Source of the DNA: Nitzschia sp. DOCU1 | Lineage: Eukaryota; Bacillariophyta; Bacillariophyceae; Bacillariales; Bacillariaceae | Direction of reading: 5' to 3' | DNA: 64,000 bases | Assembly (NCBI GenBank): GCA_951394045.1 | Contig: OX595990.1 | Coordinates: 3,216,549-3,280,548, forward strand | Part shown: positions 59,001-64,000 of the stretch, piece by piece | Position numbering within the stretch: the first letter of the stretch is position 1 | Layout: every line of letters begins with the position of its first letter | Made by a program: the position numbers and the translations under genes | The notes under the pieces: generated by a model | The model's database searches: none | What the model was told of the DNA's origin: nothing | What the model saw: the letters and a program-made list of their open reading frames with translations, nothing else

Positions 59001-60413
59001 ATGACGATATCCACTGGTCGAAGAACATACCTGTTGCAGACACTGGCGCTCTTGTTATCCCCGTCAGCGTTCTCGTCGTCGTCGAATCTGCTGGTCAGTG
59101 CCGGCAAGGCGCGGCTTCGGGGGGTCAAAGAGACGAAGACGACTTCGCAAGAGCAGCTCGATGGCAAGCAGGCCTCTAACACCTATCTCAAGGCCAAGGA
59201 TCAACAACAACGACGAGCAAGTCTTTCTCGGACTTTGTATGGACTCGAGTACAATGAAGCTGGGGTCGATTTCGGCATTGATGTGACTGGCTATGTTCCA
59301 GAGTCGTCTAATAGCACGAACACTTCTTCTCTGATTGGACGCCCCGTCTTCTTTGAAAAGCAAATGGACGAGCCTTATACGAATCCTTACGCACGTATTG
59401 TGGGTGGCAGTGACTCCCCCGAGCAACGCAACTTTTGCATGCACTTGCGGTGGGACGCTCCGAGTAATCAATATGTCTTTGCAGGTTGCGGTGGAGCCTT
59501 GATTAGCAACTGTCACGTCCTGACTGCCGCACATTGCTCGGCGGGGGACCGTGCTGGTCTTCCTGATGGCGTCTATTGCAATGCCTACAATCCATTTCAA
59601 GGAAACTACGATCGTGAGTTTCATTTTTCGGAAATTTCCAGTATCAACATTCATCCCGACTTTGACGATGTCAACAATGAGAATGATGTGGCCGTTCTCA
59701 CGTTGGCCACGTGTGTTGACAATCTAGCAAACTATCCAGTCATGAAGGTGGCGGATTACAACTTTTTGGGCGGCTTGCAAGAAGACGCGCCCTTGATGGT
59801 TTCCGGTTTTGGACGCCTTTCGGAATCCAATACTGCTCAGGTGGAGACGTTGCAACGAGTGGCTGTCCCCTACATTTCGAGTTCAACATGTACCAACTAC
59901 TATCCAGGCCGTATCTATGACGACATGGTTTGCGCTGGAAGCGCTTCGGGTGGCCTTGATGCATGTCAAGGAGACTCGGGGGGTCCTCTTTTTTTACAGG
60001 GATCCGGTGGCGACTCGGATCAAACACAAGTGGGTATTGTGAGCTGGGGAACAGGTTGCGCGGAACCCAACAAGCCCGGGGTCTATACGAGCGTTGCCCA
60101 CCATCGTGATTGGATCAAGAATATTGCTTGCGGCGATTCTCGAGTGTCGACTGGTTCCATTGGCTTGTGCTCTTCTTCGGCAACTCCAGCATCCTCGCCG
60201 GTGTCGGCTCCCGTGTCTCAGGATACGACTCGGGAAACGTGTGCCGCTGTACTCGAGTCTTGCGCCAACGTTCCATGTTGTGGAACCTTGCAATGCAAGG
60301 CACGAACCGTGGGGGCTGCTCCTATGTGTAGCACGGCTTCATCTAGCAGTCGAAATCCGTTGGGAGCGGGAAGAGGTGGAGCAGGTGGTGCCGCCAAGTA
60401 CAACTCGGCATAG
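59001..60413 (+). CDS. Secreted trypsin-like serine protease (S1) with Cys-knot-like tail
   Basis: 470 residues from the ATG at 59001 (the frame opens at a GTG at 58941). Signal peptide at 1-34 (TYLLQTLALLLSPSAFSSSS), a propeptide to about residue 132, then the S1 domain starting RIVGGSDSP, with catalytic His in TAAHC near 175, Asp in ENDVAVL near 229 and Ser in GDSGGP near 323. CQGDSGGP with an Asp six residues before the Ser (LDACQGDSGG) predicts cleavage after Lys or Arg. The S1 domain ends GVYTSVAHHRDWIKN. A Ser/Pro linker and a C-terminal module with C-x6-C-x4-CC-x4-C-x10-C spacing follow. It is likely secreted and activated by removal of the propeptide. Confidence 0.92.
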   Translation: MTISTGRRTYLLQTLALLLSPSAFSSSSNLLVSAGKARLRGVKETKTTSQEQLDGKQASNTYLKAKDQQQRRASLSRTLYGLEYNEAGVDFGIDVTGYVPESSNSTNTSSLIGRPVFFEKQMDEPYTNPYARIVGGSDSPEQRNFCMHLRWDAPSNQYVFAGCGGALISNCHVLTAAHCSAGDRAGLPDGVYCNAYNPFQGNYDREFHFSEISSINIHPDFDDVNNENDVAVLTLATCVDNLANYPVMKVADYNFLGGLQEDAPLMVSGFGRLSESNTAQVETLQRVAVPYISSSTCTNYYPGRIYDDMVCAGSASGGLDACQGDSGGPLFLQGSGGDSDQTQVGIVSWGTGCAEPNKPGVYTSVAHHRDWIKNIACGDSRVSTGSIGLCSSSATPASSPVSAPVSQDTTRETCAAVLESCANVPCCGTLQCKARTVGAAPMCSTASSSSRNPLGAGRGGAGGAAKYNSA

Positions 60414-61717
60414 CCGCTACTGATATATACGTGCTGGAAAGGATGGGCGTACATTGGAACTACTACCTTTTATGAAACGAAAGGGTATGAATCGATGCCG
60501 CCGCATACCTAGTATATCATATCACCGGAGCCCACAAACAAAATTTATCTATGTTGCCTGAAGATTGAATGAATCCAAATGGCAACGCCAAACGTGCTAC
60601 TGATGCACGCGCCACAAGAGGAGTCTTGTGTCGCCGCCTTGTGTATTAACGAAAGAGAGGAATCCTTGGCCGGAACGCTAGTAGTACGGTCATATCTACT
60701 CATTAAGTAGAGTGTTACTTTGACACTCAAAGCTATAGAGCAGGCTCTTATACTAGTACCTCGTGTTGTATCGCCATTTGTCTTCTAGTAGTCATGTCTG
60801 AGATAGTATGATGATATAGGGGCTAGCACCATTGGTCCATCCGTAATTGTAGACCATTGACCGCTGGTACTCTGGGTTCTTTAGGCAACGCGATAGGATC
60901 TGGCGCTTCTTTCGGATCATGTTCTAAACTGCCGGAAGGAGGACCTTTCTTCTACTACAAACTAGCTACCGGCAGCTAGCTTGCTGTAGCAACTCTTTAG
61001 CAACCCCGGCAGTGCAGTTTACTATTGTCTGAAAAGGTTGGCTCCAGGGTCCTATGAGTGTGCGTTGCCCTTCCGGCTTCGGTTGGAGGCCAGGGAGTAT
61101 CGAATTGATGTATCGGGTACCGGTGCCTGGTACACGACTAAGAAAATAGCATTCAGGCATGTGCGAGTGGAGTTTCGGCGCGCCACGGCCGGCCGACAGA
61201 CTATGACTTCTTCGACTGAATTAAGAAAAGGTGCGCCTTAATCTGGGCTTGCCGGCTCATTTTTTCTTATGTGAACGGAATAAGATGTTCAATTCATCCT
61301 CGGATACGTATAAAATCAATTCGATTTCCTGCCGATGCTCTCTTGGGCATGCATTGGCCCTACCAGTCTCAATCGCCGATGGTGTCGGATTCTGCTCGCT
61401 GTTTTGGCGGAGTTCAGCCTAAATACACTCTGGCTTCCATGGAGTGGCCGAACTTACGAGTGAGAAGCACGTGTTTTTCAGCTTTTTCTGATAGCCGTTG
61501 GCATTATCCTTTACCTCTACTACAGGGGGTGACTCTATCCGCTGCTATTGCCACTACCTGATATACCAAGATTAACATCAAGACTATCGTAAAGTGGACT
61601 GCTACCCCGTTCTGCTGCTCTTAGTCCGGTTGAAAGTGCGTGGGGTCAACGGTAACGCAGCGTCTGTGTGATTTTTGTGTAACCTGTTGTCAAGTGACAC
61701 ACGTGCACCCATACATC
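60414..61717. other. Intergenic
   Basis: 1.3 kb without recognised genes, RNA or repeats. Confidence 0.5.
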
Positions 61718-64000
61718 ATGGTCAGCATTCAGTGCGGCCAATCGGCTCTATTGCCGTTTCCCAAACAAGCTAGCAAAAAGACGAGTCTGACAGACACTAA
61801 AATTGCTCCCTCACTCAAGGTGCATAAGTCAGCGGTGAAAGATGAGGGCATGTTGGTCTACAAAGTAGATAAGGTAAGAGCAGAAAGTGCCCTGTCCTAT
61901 ACGCCAGGAAAGGGTGTGTTGTGGAAGAGGTCGCCATTCGCTTACTTTTTCCCGTTTATTAGCACGGAAAATTGCAAGCCCGTCAGTTAGGAATATCCAG
62001 TGACAATCGCACCCTCTGGGTGACGTCTCACAAAGTCAATGCACTTGGCAAGGGACTCTTGAAAGCGGCCAAGTCCAAGCAGGCGCCACCCGCCAATTTG
62101 CAGTGCATCGATGTTTCTAGAATGGATCATGTCGTTCAGGGACAAATTACAAAACGCTTTCAACTTGCCCAAACTGTCACAGATTCTAATAATGATTCGG
62201 AGAATGCATTGAATTTGACGGGGGGAGTCGAGACGGCACAAGAATTGTCCTTGACCTTGTTTTACCGAGAGTGTAACAAGGATCGATTGTTTGGTGGTGC
62301 TGGAGCAAAGGCGCACAACGATGCAGTGAACAAATACCGTACGTTGGAAACCTTGGATTTGATTGTGCCGAGCTCGCAGCACTACAAAGACTTGCTGCAT
62401 GCTCTTCAGGATCTAATAACAATTTATCAGAAGTATCGGGCCCAGACGGATCGAACAACTTTACTATTGGAGTATTTGTGCATTGATATCGGTAAAGAAT
62501 TGGACGATACGCTTTCGAATTCAGAGTGGTTAGACTTGTGCGATCGGTTGAATGTCCCTCTCAAAAGGAACTTGTTGAGCAATTTGTTTAAAGAAGTCGT
62601 CAAACAACTTCCCAAGAAACAACAGTCCAGGTTATTTGGCGGTGGTTTGCCCTTGTGGGCCGTAGCTGAGCTCTTGAATGATGTCCGATTCCACTATTTG
62701 GAAAATATGGTCAAGCCAGCGTCGCAGAATCCGATGTTGCGGTTGTGGAACGAGCTTTTAACCACAGATCCTGTGCCAGCACTAAAGTCAGGCGAAGCCG
62801 CGCCCGATGCTGCTGCCCTTGCCACCAAAGGAGAGAAGCGAGATCCGTCCGAACTTGTGCAAAGCATTTCCAGCGTTGCCCTTTTGTCGTTTATCCGTAC
62901 TTATCAGAAGGAGTTCAAGACGACACTAGAAGACGCTGTAGAAATTATACATGTATTGAATGATATGAAGTCCACTGACGACAAGGAAGGCGGTGTTAAT
63001 CGAATTTCCAAGACAAAATTCTTTCAATATCTGCTAAGTGACGCCAACGACATTTTGGACCCTGAGCGAGGCAAAGTGGGCAGCGATGACATGACTCATC
63101 CCCTCAGTCACTACTGGATTTGCACTAGCCACGATACCTATCTGAACCATTGGAATGCGACTACCAAAGGTGTGGAGTATGACGAGCAAATGTACTTGGC
63201 GGCCTTATATCGAGGAGTGCGGTGCCTCGAGATCGATGTGTGGGATCACAATGATGAACCCGTGATTTGTCGTGAACAACCCAAGACGGGCGACGCGCAT
63301 GTTTTGGCCGTCGACAAGGTGCTCAAAATCGTGCGACAGTTTCTATTGGCGCACCCAAAGTGCTATCCAGTCATTTTGAATATCGAGAATCACTGTTCCT
63401 TCAAGAATCAAGAGCGCCTAGCTAGCGAACTCTTTCGTATTTTGGGAAAGAGCGGTCTTATTGTTGTGCCCGACGACACTGCTAGTATTGACGAAGCTGA
63501 TTTGCTGCCATCTCCGCAAGCTATGCGAGGCAAGGTGTTGATTATGGGGAAACGCCCTAAAGTGATTGAAGACGGTGCCAAAGTGATTAACGACGATTTT
63601 GATGACGAGAACGATCAATACAATGTTGACGGGCTCCCCAATGTACTGAGTCGGGAAGAGGAGGAAGCCGAACTCGATCAGGGTATTGTAATTGGATTCG
63701 ATTCGGCAGGTCCTATCAAGGCCGGCAAGAAACATGAAAACAGCATAGTTCAGCACTCGGCTGGAGAGCTTTTGTTCATGGCGAAGCAAGATCTTGAACA
63801 AGCCAAGATGGATGCGGCTCAAGCGGAAATGAAGGCTCTGAACCTAACAGAAGAGGCCGATCGGGCCGAACAGACAGCCGATGAACTATTGGAGCAAGCT
63901 GGATTATCCAAGTCGTCTGTCTTGGAGTTGGCCAACCAAGTAAAGGGTGCGGAATTCGATCCCACTAAGCACGTGGAACTCTTGACACGGGCCCAGGGTG
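61718..64000 (+). CDS. Phosphoinositide phospholipase C, 5' part (runs off the window)
   Basis: Exon 1 is 61718-61873; an 89-nt intron (GTAAGA...TTTATTAG) at phase 0 is removed; exon 2 starts at 61963 and stays open to the right edge, giving 731 residues so far. A PH-like domain lies at about 18-140, split by the intron (GMLVYKVDK joined to HGKLQARQLG, then RTLWVTSHK). An EF-hand-like helical region follows, then the PLC X domain from about residue 435: HPLSHYWICTSHDTYLN, RCLEIDVWD, YPVILNIENHCS, GKVLIMGKRPK. The first catalytic His, the metal-binding Glu and Asp, and the late Glu are kept. The residue equivalent to the second catalytic His (YHG in animals) is Arg (ICRE), and the Asn after the first His is Asp. 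An acidic, coiled linker follows; the Y and C2 domains should lie beyond 64000. Confidence 0.88.

Noticed and set aside
61874..61990. Reading exon 1 of the PLC gene straight on to the stop at 61990
   Set aside because: It would end a PH domain halfway; the GTAAGA...TTTATTAG intron restores the domain and the long downstream frame.

Overview
The window looks like nuclear DNA from a diatom, probably a pennate one. The pointers are short GT-AG introns (about 72-116 nt), a Ty1/copia LTR retrotransposon of the type common in diatoms, a protein with the diatom-enriched DUF6824 (HPGN) motif, and many single-exon genes on both strands with short spacers. The species assignment is inference. No rRNA, tRNA or CRISPR array was recognised. 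Several natural starts had to be moved to an internal ATG, and five genes need splicing to give their family motifs.

Layout. 0.7-11.2 kb: a RhaT-like membrane transporter (-), an alanine-linker coiled-coil protein (-), a NUDT15-like Nudix hydrolase (+), a Cys-rich type I membrane protein (+), an AIG1/GIMAP-like GTPase (-) and a three-exon DUF6824 protein (+). 11.37-17.67 kb: a complete copia element with two 312-bp LTRs that look identical, a 6-bp target duplication, gag and pol in one frame interrupted by a TGA and a TAG. It lies 274 bp upstream of a PDK1-like kinase gene. 19.7-26 kb: a five-exon Ulp/SENP SUMO protease with SUMO-interacting motifs, then a secreted cupredoxin-DUF305 protein. 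26.8-39.3 kb: an APH/MTR-kinase-like enzyme, an ankyrin protein, a small mitochondrial-type protein, a type II glycosyltransferase, an LRR membrane protein, an MTHFR-like protein and a sulfotransferase-like protein.

39.8-56.5 kb holds the most unusual content: four related genes for secreted, membrane-anchored proteins made of a phytocyanin-like cupredoxin domain, a Ser/Thr/Pro-rich mucin-like stalk (in one case ten 54-residue repeats) and, in three of them, an unrecognised membrane-proximal domain. Two are on the minus strand and two on the plus strand, and flanking DNA was duplicated with them. Between the two pairs sit a HIRAN-SNF2-RING (RAD5/HLTF-like) gene and a histidine acid phosphatase gene. 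The promoters of the cupredoxin genes carry clusters of GTAC and the palindrome TACCNGGTA, which also occurs upstream of the cupredoxin-DUF305 gene and the RhaT-like gene. One paralog has lost all candidate copper ligands but keeps the disulfide cysteines.

56.5-64 kb: a long gene-poor stretch, a secreted trypsin-like protease with a knottin-like Cys tail, and the 5' part of a phosphoinositide phospholipase C gene whose X domain has replaced one catalytic histidine; it runs off the right edge.
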